33,475 bases of DNA from Candidatus Gastranaerophilales bacterium (lineage in GTDB: Bacteria > Cyanobacteriota > Vampirovibrionia > Gastranaerophilales > Gastranaerophilaceae), in assembly GCA_944324235.1 (NCBI GenBank), contig CALUVN010000024.1, positions 1 through 33,475 of the forward strand, written 5' to 3'. Made by a program: the position numbers and the translations under genes. Of the stretch, positions 8,891 through 16,535 are shown piece after piece. Below the pieces are notes generated by a model. The model had not been told where the DNA came from. It saw only the letters and a program-made list of their open reading frames with translations, and did no database searches. The stretch's first letter is position 1. The number at the start of each line of letters is the position of its first letter.

Positions 8891-9052
8891 ATTTGAAAGC
8901 CTCTTAATTTAAAATAAAATTATAACAACAAAAAATTTTTAATCTCTGAAATTCCCACTTAATTAATAAAATCAATTTTTCATAGTACTACTATTTATAT
9001 TTTATATAATAACATATAAATTATAATTTTGCAATAGTTTTTACAAAATATT

Positions 9053-9090
9053 AAAAACCGGAATGCAGAAAAGTTGCACATTCCGGTTAA
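9053..9090 (-). terminator. Intrinsic terminator of the response regulator gene
   Basis: On the minus strand AACCGGAATG (9088-9079) pairs with CATTCCGGTT (9065-9056) around a 13-nt loop and runs into TTTTTAAT. It lies about 30 bases after the regulator's stop. The remaining gap up to 8890 holds the TATAAT and RBS of the zinc-ribbon gene and is otherwise featureless AT-rich DNA. Confidence 0.85.
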
Positions 9091-9117
9091 TTTGTGGATA
9101 TAGAAACAAAGTAAAAC

Positions 9118-9807
9118 TTAGACCATTCCTTCTTTTACGGCCTTAACCGCAGCTTGAACCCTGTCATTTACGCACATTTTTTGGAGTATGGAGCAGACAT
9201 GGGCTTTTGCGGTATGAACACTTACAATAAGCTCTTTAGCGATTTCTGTATTGCTTTTGCCTGTTACAAGGTGTTTAAGAACCTCAAATTCACGTTCGGT
9301 AAGCGGAACACGACCTTCACCCTGTGACTTATTCGGCAAAAAGCCTATGTTATCAAGCTTAGGGAAAGAATTTAACGCAGCCTGTGCAACAACCGGATCA
9401 ATCCAGCAGACACCTGAGGCAACATCTCTTACAACATCAGCAAGTTTTTGCGGATCTATATCTTTGAGACAATAAGCATTTGCTCCGGACCCAAGTGCGG
9501 CTATAACTTCTTCATCTCTGTCATGCGAGGTTAAGGCAATTATTTTTATATCCGGAGCAAATTCCTTTACCTTAATAGTAGCCTCGATACCGTTCATATG
9601 AGGAAGACCCAAATCCATAAGAATTACATCAGGATGCAGACGCTCTATCAGTTTTAATCCTTCAATAGCATCCTCAGATTCTGCAACGACCTCCATATCC
9701 GGATTACTGTTTAAGGCGCATCTTAGACCCACTCTGGTTAGCTTAAAATCTTCTACAATTGCGATTCTGATTTTTTTAGTATTCTTTTCTTCTGTACTGT
9801 TTGACAT
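9118..9807 (-). CDS. LuxR/NarL-type response regulator
   Basis: This is a two-component response regulator of 229 residues. The receiver domain (about 12-130) has the acidic pair E19-D20, phospho-acceptor D65 in LMDLGLP, T93 and K115 (CLKD). The C-terminal LuxR-type helix-turn-helix (about 167-229) has PLTEREFEVLKHLVTGKSNTEI and VSVHTAKAHVCSIL. No histidine kinase lies next to it, so it is an orphan here. GAGGG precedes the ATG. It is divergent from the GH13-like gene at 9972. The 164-bp gap contains a GGATT-N4-AATCC palindrome (9855-9868) that could be an operator. The signal sensed is unknown. Confidence 0.93.
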   Translation of the reverse strand: MSNSTEEKNTKKIRIAIVEDFKLTRVGLRCALNSNPDMEVVAESEDAIEGLKLIERLHPDVILMDLGLPHMNGIEATIKVKEFAPDIKIIALTSHDRDEEVIAALGSGANAYCLKDIDPQKLADVVRDVASGVCWIDPVVAQAALNSFPKLDNIGFLPNKSQGEGRVPLTEREFEVLKHLVTGKSNTEIAKELIVSVHTAKAHVCSILQKMCVNDRVQAAVKAVKEGMV

Positions 9808-9930
9808 ATAAAACCCTCTACCAATTTTGTGTACTCCATAAAAATAGAATAGGCGGATTTAATAATCCATTACCAACATGGGCAGTATTGTAAAAATTGT
9901 TTATTTAAAAGAAATTTTAAATCAGGCTTA

Positions 9931-9939
9931 TGGTATAAT
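9931..9939 (+). promoter_or_regulatory. Extended -10 promoter of the GH13-like gene
   Basis: TGGTATAAT is a perfect extended -10 (TGn plus TATAAT at 9934-9939). No convincing -35 is seen. The transcript would start near 9946, leaving a leader of about 26 bases with GGGAG before the ATG at 9972. Confidence 0.6.
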
Positions 9940-9971
9940 TTTATTGAGATAATAGTTTACGGGAGTGTGTC

Positions 9972-12263
9972 ATGCTAGAATTTTTATTTGGCTCAAAAAA
10001 GAAAACAGCTGATAAATACATCAGACTAAATGAAATATATTCAGCCCTCAGAGAGAAATATAATCCTGACGGAATATCCGAAGAAAAGAAAACAACCTTA
10101 AAAAAGCAAATAGAAAAATACGGTTATCTCCCGATGCCGCACATCAAAGCACTGGAAGAACTTTCCTGTGCCGAAGTGCTGTACGGTCTTGAATTAAAAT
10201 GGGAAAAGTGCGGCATATTTAAAAACGGCAAATTTTGCTTTGAAAATGACAAAATAAGTGCACTTGCACGCGGCGGAGTAAAAAATTCCGACTGGATAAA
10301 ACGTGAAGGACACAACGTAAAACTTATTAACCTTGCCGGTCTTGGCAATGGAAACAAAACAAAAACGCCTGGCAAATTTATGGATTGGCTGTATCAGCTT
10401 TTGATACTCCCGACAGGCGCAGAAAAAAATAACATTTTAAATACAACAGTATATCTGATACCGTTTCACCCGAGAGAATTCGGCTGCGCATATCTTCCTA
10501 AAAGCAGTGAAGTCAGCGAAGCACTTTTAGACAAAGATTTGGAAGAACTTACGGGTATGAACGCCAAAGAACAGGTACAAACCTTCATTATGCTTGCGCA
10601 GCTTGCAGGTCACCCCGTTATTTATGATATTCTTCCGCAAACCGGAAGATTTTCAAAAGCAGTTCTTGCAAATCCTGCGATTGCACGCTGGTTTGATATT
10701 GAAGAATTAATAAAATCTCTAAAAGCCAAAATTGACGACGCCGTAGAAGAATTATCAAAAGAATTTGATTCTGATGATGTTGAAGTTGTAAAAGACATAT
10801 ATAAACAGGCTTTAAAAAACGGTGCAGGAGATTTAACAGAACATTATCAGACAATTTATAACAAAATGGAAGAAGTTTTACTTCCTGCAAAAAAAGAACT
10901 CTCCAATAATATGCTGAAAAAATCCAATCAAATTCAAATTCACAAACGCGTTAAAACAATAGTATCGGACATACACGGATTTAAAGGTAATAAATCAATT
11001 GATGAAAACGATATTACAAAACAAATTGACGTAATTCAGGAATTAATAAAAACAGGTCTTTGGCCTGCTCCCGGCGGCGCATGGTGCTCTGCAGGCGTGC
11101 CTGTATTTGACAAAATGAGCGAATGCGGAGGATATCCTACATTTAGACATTTTGACTACAAAGGCGATGACGTCACAAACTTTGCAAACCTCGACTGCCA
11201 GACACCTTATTATTTTGCATTTTTGGAAGACGGAACCTTTAACAAACCCGTAATTGACTACTTTATAAACTACATGAAACAAATTCAAAAAGATTACAAC
11301 TTTGACGGGTTCAGAGTTGACCATATTGACCATATCGTAGATACTGTCTCGGAAAAAGACGGAAAGCCTATTAGCTACCGCGCTCCGCGTTATGTATTAG
11401 GAAGGCTGAATTCAGCTATGAAAGAAGAAGTTCCGTACTTTGCAACACTTGCTGAATACATGCTCTGGGACGGATTTTTGAAAGAATACCATCAGGATAT
11501 GAATTTTGATATTCTCTGGGGTAACGATATAATTTCTCAATCTGACAAAACGCCTGAAAAGATTACAGAAGATAACCAGAACCTTACAAATTATAATGTA
11601 GGTATCGAAAATAAAAAATATCTTTCCATCTTAAAAACATACAACAATCAGGACGGAGAATTCAGATGTATAGACCAATATCCTGGACAGCTGGGAGAAA
11701 AAGGAGCTCTATACAAATGGTTTAAGTACAAATTTTTACCGGGAGGCAAATTTGCACAACGCTCTATGCTCTATGTTGACGGAGACGAAAGTTACACACA
11801 AAAAGGCATTGAACACGTAATCGGCGAAGAAGTTTCAATGGAACGTGAACAAAATTATAAATTCTACGCACAGTTTGATGCTATAGACAGATTCGTCAAA
11901 AATAACGAAATAATCGTAGACGGCGAAGCTCAAATTATCACGCAGGACGATGACGGGTTTGCGGTATGGCTAATCACGCGAGAACCTTTGAAAAAAGCTT
12001 ATCTTGTCGTTTCAAATTACAATTATCCGATAGAAAGAAAAGAAGTTAAAGATGAAAATGATGAATGCCGCAGAGACTGGGTTGAAGGCTCTTCAGTTTA
12101 TAAAAAAACATTCCGGCTTCCGGGGGACTACACTGTTGAAGCAAAACTGGAATTCGACGGAGAAAATTATATAGAAAAACCATTTTCATCAGCTGACGGC
12201 AACTTTGAGTTTGATGAACTCAAACCATCGGAATTCAGAGTATTCATATTAAGAAAACAATAA
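9972..12263 (+). CDS. Atypical GH13-like alpha-glucan enzyme
   Basis: The 763-residue cytoplasmic protein has an alpha-amylase-like catalytic core with unusual spacing. Region II is clear: FDGFRVDHIDH, with R448 and the putative nucleophile D450. E495 in TLAEYM fits the acid/base, and NNQD (558-561) fits region IV, with D561 kept but the usual His replaced by Gln. A region-I-like segment, VIYDILPQTGR (216-226), lies more than 200 residues before region II instead of roughly 80-100. The insert includes a charged, probably helical stretch (240-330). No signal peptide is seen. Glucanotransferase, amylase or another glucan role cannot be separated from sequence. An SD (GGGAG) and an extended -10 precede it, and recN follows after 39 bases. 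Confidence 0.75.
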   Translation: MLEFLFGSKKKTADKYIRLNEIYSALREKYNPDGISEEKKTTLKKQIEKYGYLPMPHIKALEELSCAEVLYGLELKWEKCGIFKNGKFCFENDKISALARGGVKNSDWIKREGHNVKLINLAGLGNGNKTKTPGKFMDWLYQLLILPTGAEKNNILNTTVYLIPFHPREFGCAYLPKSSEVSEALLDKDLEELTGMNAKEQVQTFIMLAQLAGHPVIYDILPQTGRFSKAVLANPAIARWFDIEELIKSLKAKIDDAVEELSKEFDSDDVEVVKDIYKQALKNGAGDLTEHYQTIYNKMEEVLLPAKKELSNNMLKKSNQIQIHKRVKTIVSDIHGFKGNKSIDENDITKQIDVIQELIKTGLWPAPGGAWCSAGVPVFDKMSECGGYPTFRHFDYKGDDVTNFANLDCQTPYYFAFLEDGTFNKPVIDYFINYMKQIQKDYNFDGFRVDHIDHIVDTVSEKDGKPISYRAPRYVLGRLNSAMKEEVPYFATLAEYMLWDGFLKEYHQDMNFDILWGNDIISQSDKTPEKITEDNQNLTNYNVGIENKKYLSILKTYNNQDGEFRCIDQYPGQLGEKGALYKWFKYKFLPGGKFAQRSMLYVDGDESYTQKGIEHVIGEEVSMEREQNYKFYAQFDAIDRFVKNNEIIVDGEAQIITQDDDGFAVWLITREPLKKAYLVVSNYNYPIERKEVKDENDECRRDWVEGSSVYKKTFRLPGDYTVEAKLEFDGENYIEKPFSSADGNFEFDELKPSEFRVFILRKQ

Positions 12264-12302
12264 AATATTGCCCGTTTACTGATTTTGGGATATCCTGAAA
12301 GT

Positions 12303-13961
12303 ATGATAAAACAGTTAAAACTTAAAGATTATATATTAATTGATGAATTAACTGCCAATTTTGATGCAGGGTTAAATGTCATAACAGGGGAAACCGGCTC
12401 AGGTAAAAGTATCCTGATTAGCGCGATTGACCTTGCTTTTGCCCCACGCGTATCAAAAGAAGTCATAAAAACCGGCTGCGAAAAAGCTGTCATTGAACTT
12501 GTTATAGATAATCAAAAACACGATTTAAGCAAATTGTTTGAAGAAAACGGAATTGATGACTGCGGAAACGAAATAATTTTGACTAAAGAAATTACACAAA
12601 ACGCAGTTCGCACACGTGTTAACGGGACACTGGTCAATCAGGATTTCATAAAACATTTACGCGCACTGTTTTTGGATATACATTCACAGCATCAGACTTA
12701 TTCATTTTTACAGCCTAAATACCATATTGTATTGCTTGATGAATATGCAAAAGAGCTGTACGGTAAAGAACTTACCGAATACCGCGAAAAGTATTCAGCA
12801 TACAAAAAACTGCAAGAACAACTTGAAAATGCTAAAAATTCCGCAAATATGACAGAATCCCAGCTTGAATTTTTACAATTTCAGGTGAACGAAATTGATT
12901 CCGCACAAATTCAAGGAGAAGATGAAGACGAAAAACTCAGCGCGGAACTTGAAGTTCTGGAAAATGCCGAAAAACTGAAAGAATTAACAGGGGCATCCTA
13001 CTGGGCACTAAATAGTGATGATGGTTCAATACTTGAAGCGATCACAAAGATTAAGCAAAATGTCTCAAAAGCAGCCTCATTCGATTCCAGTCTGGAACAG
13101 CTTGAGCAAAACCTTCTGGACGCTATGGAAAACCTGAAAGACATCAGTTCGGAACTTCGAGACTACAGTCAGAATCTCGATAATGATACGGAAAGATTGA
13201 ATGCTATTCAGGAAAGATTATTCCTGCTGGATAAACTTAAACGCAAATACGGCGGGACTCTTGCAGAGGTACTGACAACGTTTGAAAAATTATCGGCAGA
13301 ATTATCCTCTATTGAGTTTTCTACCCAAAATATCGAAGAGCTTGAAGAAAAAATCGCTCAATCAAAAGCCGAACTTGAAAAAATCGCGGCTGATATCAGT
13401 GAAAAACGTCAAAATTACGCAAAAGTGCTTTCAGTATACATTCAGGAAAAACTTGAAAAATTGGAACTGCCTAAATCCAGATTTGAAATATCCGTTAAAC
13501 CTAAAGAACTTTCATCTGACGGATGTGATGATGTTGAATTTCTGATATCCACAAATGTATCGGAAGACTTGAAGCCGCTTGCAAAAGTTGCATCCGGCGG
13601 TGAAATTTCCCGCGTTATGCTTGCTATCAAGTCTATTTTTGCCCAAACCGACAATATTGATACCGTAATTTTTGATGAAATTGATACAGGGATTTCAGGC
13701 AGAGCATCACAAAGCGTTGCAGATGAAATCGTTGAACTTGCAAAATATCATCAGATTATACTTATCACCCATCAGGCTATAATTGCATCAAAAGCCGATA
13801 AACACTTCTACGTCAAAAAATCACAGACTGATGAAACAAAAGTGGAAGTCTACGTACTCAAAGATGACAACAGAATTAAGGCACTTGCAGAACTTGCAGG
13901 CGGCGATATAAATGATACATCCATGGAATTTGCACGTTCTCTTATTGCAGGGCAAACGTAA
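12303..13961 (+). CDS. recN: DNA repair protein RecN
   Basis: RecN is an SMC-like ATPase of double-strand-break repair. The 552-residue product has N-terminal LKDYILIDELTANF, Walker A GETGSGKS (29-36), a central coiled coil (about 155-360, broken by short gaps), the ABC signature VASGGEISRVMLAIK, Walker B TVIFDEIDTGISGRA and the switch segment ILITHQ. The ATG at 12303 gives the family N terminus. A TTG at 12285 would add six residues. No SD is visible. Instead TTGCCC (12268-12273), a 17-base spacer and TATCCT (12291-12296) end six bases before the ATG, hinting at a leaderless transcript in addition to read-through from the GH13-like gene. Confidence 0.96.
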   Translation: MIKQLKLKDYILIDELTANFDAGLNVITGETGSGKSILISAIDLAFAPRVSKEVIKTGCEKAVIELVIDNQKHDLSKLFEENGIDDCGNEIILTKEITQNAVRTRVNGTLVNQDFIKHLRALFLDIHSQHQTYSFLQPKYHIVLLDEYAKELYGKELTEYREKYSAYKKLQEQLENAKNSANMTESQLEFLQFQVNEIDSAQIQGEDEDEKLSAELEVLENAEKLKELTGASYWALNSDDGSILEAITKIKQNVSKAASFDSSLEQLEQNLLDAMENLKDISSELRDYSQNLDNDTERLNAIQERLFLLDKLKRKYGGTLAEVLTTFEKLSAELSSIEFSTQNIEELEEKIAQSKAELEKIAADISEKRQNYAKVLSVYIQEKLEKLELPKSRFEISVKPKELSSDGCDDVEFLISTNVSEDLKPLAKVASGGEISRVMLAIKSIFAQTDNIDTVIFDEIDTGISGRASQSVADEIVELAKYHQIILITHQAIIASKADKHFYVKKSQTDETKVEVYVLKDDNRIKALAELAGGDINDTSMEFARSLIAGQT

Positions 13962-14050
13962 AGTTAACATCAAAAGTAAGGAAGTGTTAATAGTCAAGTT
14001 ACTATGATAAAAACTATTGCCACTTGATTGTAGCCTAGACTTAATCTTAA

Positions 14051-14090
14051 AAAAATAAGGTATGTAAATATTTTACATACCTTGTTTTTC
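14051..14090. terminator. Bidirectional terminator between recN and the sigma factor gene
   Basis: AAGGTATGTAAA (14057-14068) pairs with TTTACATACCTT (14072-14083), a 12-bp stem with a 3-nt loop. A GTTTTT run follows on the plus side and a TTATTTTTTT run on the minus side, so it can serve both convergent genes. The 13962-14050 stretch before it has no recognisable feature. Confidence 0.8.
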
Positions 14091-14098
14091 GGGTTTAA

Positions 14099-15100
14099 TT
14101 AATCCTCAATAAAATCCTTAAAATGTAAAAACTCTTCTTTTTCGCGTAATTTTTTCAACGCCAAATCCTCCAGCTGCCTTATACGTTCTTTAGAATAACC
14201 CATAATCTGCCCGAGCTGTTCCAGAGTTTTCGGCTGTTCTCCATTAATCCCGAAACGGCTTGATATAATTTTCTGTTCGCGCTCGTTTAGCGTTTCCAGT
14301 AATTTTCTTATACCGTTTTTCATATCCTTATTCTTCGTTTGATTTTCAGGAGAAGCAGTTGTTTTATCCTGAATATAATCGCCTATATTCAAATCGTCAG
14401 TCACAGGAGTTTCAAGACTAACAGGCTCTTTAATAATTGATTTTTTAATGGCAGCTATCTTTTTCAGCGGCAAGCAAAGACGGGTCGCAATTTCTTGCTC
14501 AGTTGGTTCTCTTCCCAGTTCAAAAGACAAACTTGTCAACGCTCGCTTATATTTTCGGATTTTATCAGCCATATGCACAGGAATTCTGATTGCTCTGGAA
14601 TTATTTGAAATTGCCCTTATTATCGTCTGTTTTATCCACCAGGTTGCATAAGTGGAAAATTTAAAATTCTTTGAATAGTCAAATTTTTCTGCGGCTTTAA
14701 TCAATCCCAATGACCCCTCCTGCACTAAATCCATAAATAACACGCCCTGCCCTATGTACTTTTTCGCAATGCTGACAACAAGGCGTAAATTAGCCTGTAT
14801 AAGTTTTCGTTTTGCAATATCAGCTTTATGTTTTTCGCCTTCCTTAATTTCTCTTCCGAGAGCCTTTTCCTCGCGTCCGGAAAGCAATTTAATTTTTCCG
14901 ATATCTTTGAGATACATTTGTAAAATATCGTCATCATTAGCAATAGAATTAAAAAATTTAGGCGGACATTCTTCTGAAAACTCAACTTCTTCAGTATTGG
15001 TATATTCATCATCAGTGTCAATAATTGATGAAACTCTGCTAAAATCTTTATACAACGTATTATCAAGTATTTCTTCCCCATATTTTACACACTCAGACAT
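14099..15100 (-). CDS. Sigma-70 family RNA polymerase sigma factor, probably group 2
   Basis: This is a 333-residue RpoD/SigA-type sigma factor. Region 1.2 is [21 protein letters not shown] (from 58), and region 2 (98-177) contains [29 protein letters not shown] and [18 protein letters not shown]. Region 3 covers about 190-250. Region 4 (265-320) ends in [20 protein letters not shown]. The [18 protein letters not shown] segment resembles group 2 sigmas of cyanobacteria. Tryptophans W154-W155 and Q158 match E. coli W433, W434 and Q437, but the position of T440, which reads -12, is I161. The N terminus is short and acidic. GGGAG precedes the ATG. Whether this is the housekeeping or an alternative factor cannot be settled here; I favour alternative. 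Confidence 0.9.
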   Translation of the reverse strand: MSECVKYGEEILDNTLYKDFSRVSSIIDTDDEYTNTEEVEFSEECPPKFFNSIANDDDILQMYLKDIGKIKLLSGREEKALGREIKEGEKHKADIAKRKLIQANLRLVVSIAKKYIGQGVLFMDLVQEGSLGLIKAAEKFDYSKNFKFSTYATWWIKQTIIRAISNNSRAIRIPVHMADKIRKYKRALTSLSFELGREPTEQEIATRLCLPLKKIAAIKKSIIKEPVSLETPVTDDLNIGDYIQDKTTASPENQTKNKDMKNGIRKLLETLNEREQKIISSRFGINGEQPKTLEQLGQIMGYSKERIRQLEDLALKKLREKEEFLHFKDFIED

Positions 15101-15207
15101 AAATTCTCCCTCTCATTCCTAAATCTCCTTTAAGCCATACGGCTAATTTATGCTACTTTTTAGTATGTAGACGAAAGAGTGATATTTTTGTTTCAAAATG
15201 GGGATGA

Positions 15208-16458
15208 TTATTTTTTAGAAAGAATATCTTTTATTTCGTTTATAGAAAAATCAAGAGCTCCGCGGCTGGTTTCAAAAATCTTTTTACAATCGGAACAGCA
15301 CAGAGTATAGTAATCATCGTCAGACAAAAGTTTACGCATCTGCGCTTCAAGTTCATCAACATTATTTGCAACAGAACCTGCATTTGTAAGTAGTATGTAT
15401 TTATATATATCTTTAAAATTAAATTTAACAGGGCCTGTAATAACTGGTTTATTAAAAATCAACGCTTCCAGAGGATTATGTCCGCCTGTATTGTTGAAAC
15501 TTCCGCCGATAAAGGCAAAGTGGCAGATTGTATAAATTTTGCCAAGTTCGCCCATTGTATCAAGAATAATTATATCGTTATCAATAAAATTATCATCGTT
15601 TGAACGAAGCCCGAAAGACATACCAAAATCGGTTACAACCTTCTCAACATCCTTAATCCTGTCATTGTGACGAGGCGCAATGAGTAATTTTATATCCGGA
15701 AACTCAGCTTTAAGTTTTTTAAACGCGGTCAAAATAATCTCTTCCTCACCGGAATGAGTACTGCCGGCAATTATAATTCTGTTATTGTCATTTTTAATAT
15801 TAATATCAAAGTGTTTAGGCTCAATATCGAATTTTAAATTTCCCATTACTTTTGTAGTCTTGGGATTTGCACCCAGTGCAACCAGTTTATCCATATCAGC
15901 CTTGCTTTGAGTAAGATTAGCCGTATATTTTTCAAGAATAGGTTTAATAAAAAACTTCAACAATTTATAACTTTTAAAAGTACTGTCAGAAATTCTTGCG
16001 TTTACGGAACAGACAGGAATATGTCTTTTGTAAGCCTCGTTAGTAAAAACAGGCCACAGTTCAGTTTCTGCAATCACGACAAGCGACGGATTTATCTTGT
16101 CAAAAAACTTCTTCACACAAAAAGGAATATCAAAAGGATAGTATGTTATAAATTTACATACATCGCCTAATTTTTTATGAGCAATTTCCTGCCCTGTTCG
16201 TGTCCCTGTCGTTAAAACAATATCGTACTCGGGAAATTCCTTCGCAGCTCTCGCAACAAGATGCTCAACAGCATTCACTTCCCCAACCGAAATTGCATGA
16301 AAATGAATAACTTTATCGGATAAAACAGGCGCTTCAAACAACCCCAATTTTTCCCTGTAAGCGTAGCCCAATTTCGGGTTAAAACGGCTTGCTGCATACC
16401 AGAATGGCAGAATTACTATAAAAAATAAAGTTACTATTATATAGTAAATTGTAAACAT
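15208..16458 (-). CDS. waaA: 3-deoxy-D-manno-octulosonic acid transferase
   Basis: WaaA (KdtA) transfers Kdo from CMP-Kdo to lipid A precursor at the inner membrane. Its presence implies an outer membrane with LPS. The 416-residue product has an N-terminal membrane anchor (about 3-19), then HAISVGEVNA with the catalytic base E60, AETELWP, SVNARISDST, APRH, and the GGHNPLEA nucleotide-sugar motif near the C terminus. GAGG lies eight bases before the ATG. It is divergent from the secreted GH13 gene with interlocking promoters, and is followed on the same strand by the sigma factor gene after 107 bases. Confidence 0.95.
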   Translation of the reverse strand: MFTIYYIIVTLFFIVILPFWYAASRFNPKLGYAYREKLGLFEAPVLSDKVIHFHAISVGEVNAVEHLVARAAKEFPEYDIVLTTGTRTGQEIAHKKLGDVCKFITYYPFDIPFCVKKFFDKINPSLVVIAETELWPVFTNEAYKRHIPVCSVNARISDSTFKSYKLLKFFIKPILEKYTANLTQSKADMDKLVALGANPKTTKVMGNLKFDIEPKHFDINIKNDNNRIIIAGSTHSGEEEIILTAFKKLKAEFPDIKLLIAPRHNDRIKDVEKVVTDFGMSFGLRSNDDNFIDNDIIILDTMGELGKIYTICHFAFIGGSFNNTGGHNPLEALIFNKPVITGPVKFNFKDIYKYILLTNAGSVANNVDELEAQMRKLLSDDDYYTLCCSDCKKIFETSRGALDFSINEIKDILSKK

Positions 16459-16479
16459 TGTATATTCCTCACTACACTA

Positions 16480-16530
16480 ATTTTATCATAAATCATATTT
16501 TGTGTATAATTATGAAAAAGATTAGGGGGT
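16480..16530. promoter_or_regulatory. Interlocking divergent promoters of waaA and the secreted GH13 gene
   Basis: On the plus strand, TGTGTATAAT carries -10 TATAAT (16505-16510). A transcript from about 16517 contains AGGGGGT (16524-16530), five bases before the TTG at 16536. On the minus strand, TATACA (16508-16503), a 17-base spacer and TAAAAT (16485-16480) form a good promoter for waaA. The waaA -35 therefore lies inside the -10 of the other gene, so polymerase cannot occupy both at once. Confidence 0.55.
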
Positions 16531-16535
16531 ATAAA

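Noticed and set aside
10618-11333. Minus-strand frames opposite the GH13-like gene
   Set aside because: They are shadows of a strong plus-strand gene and lack SDs or domain features.
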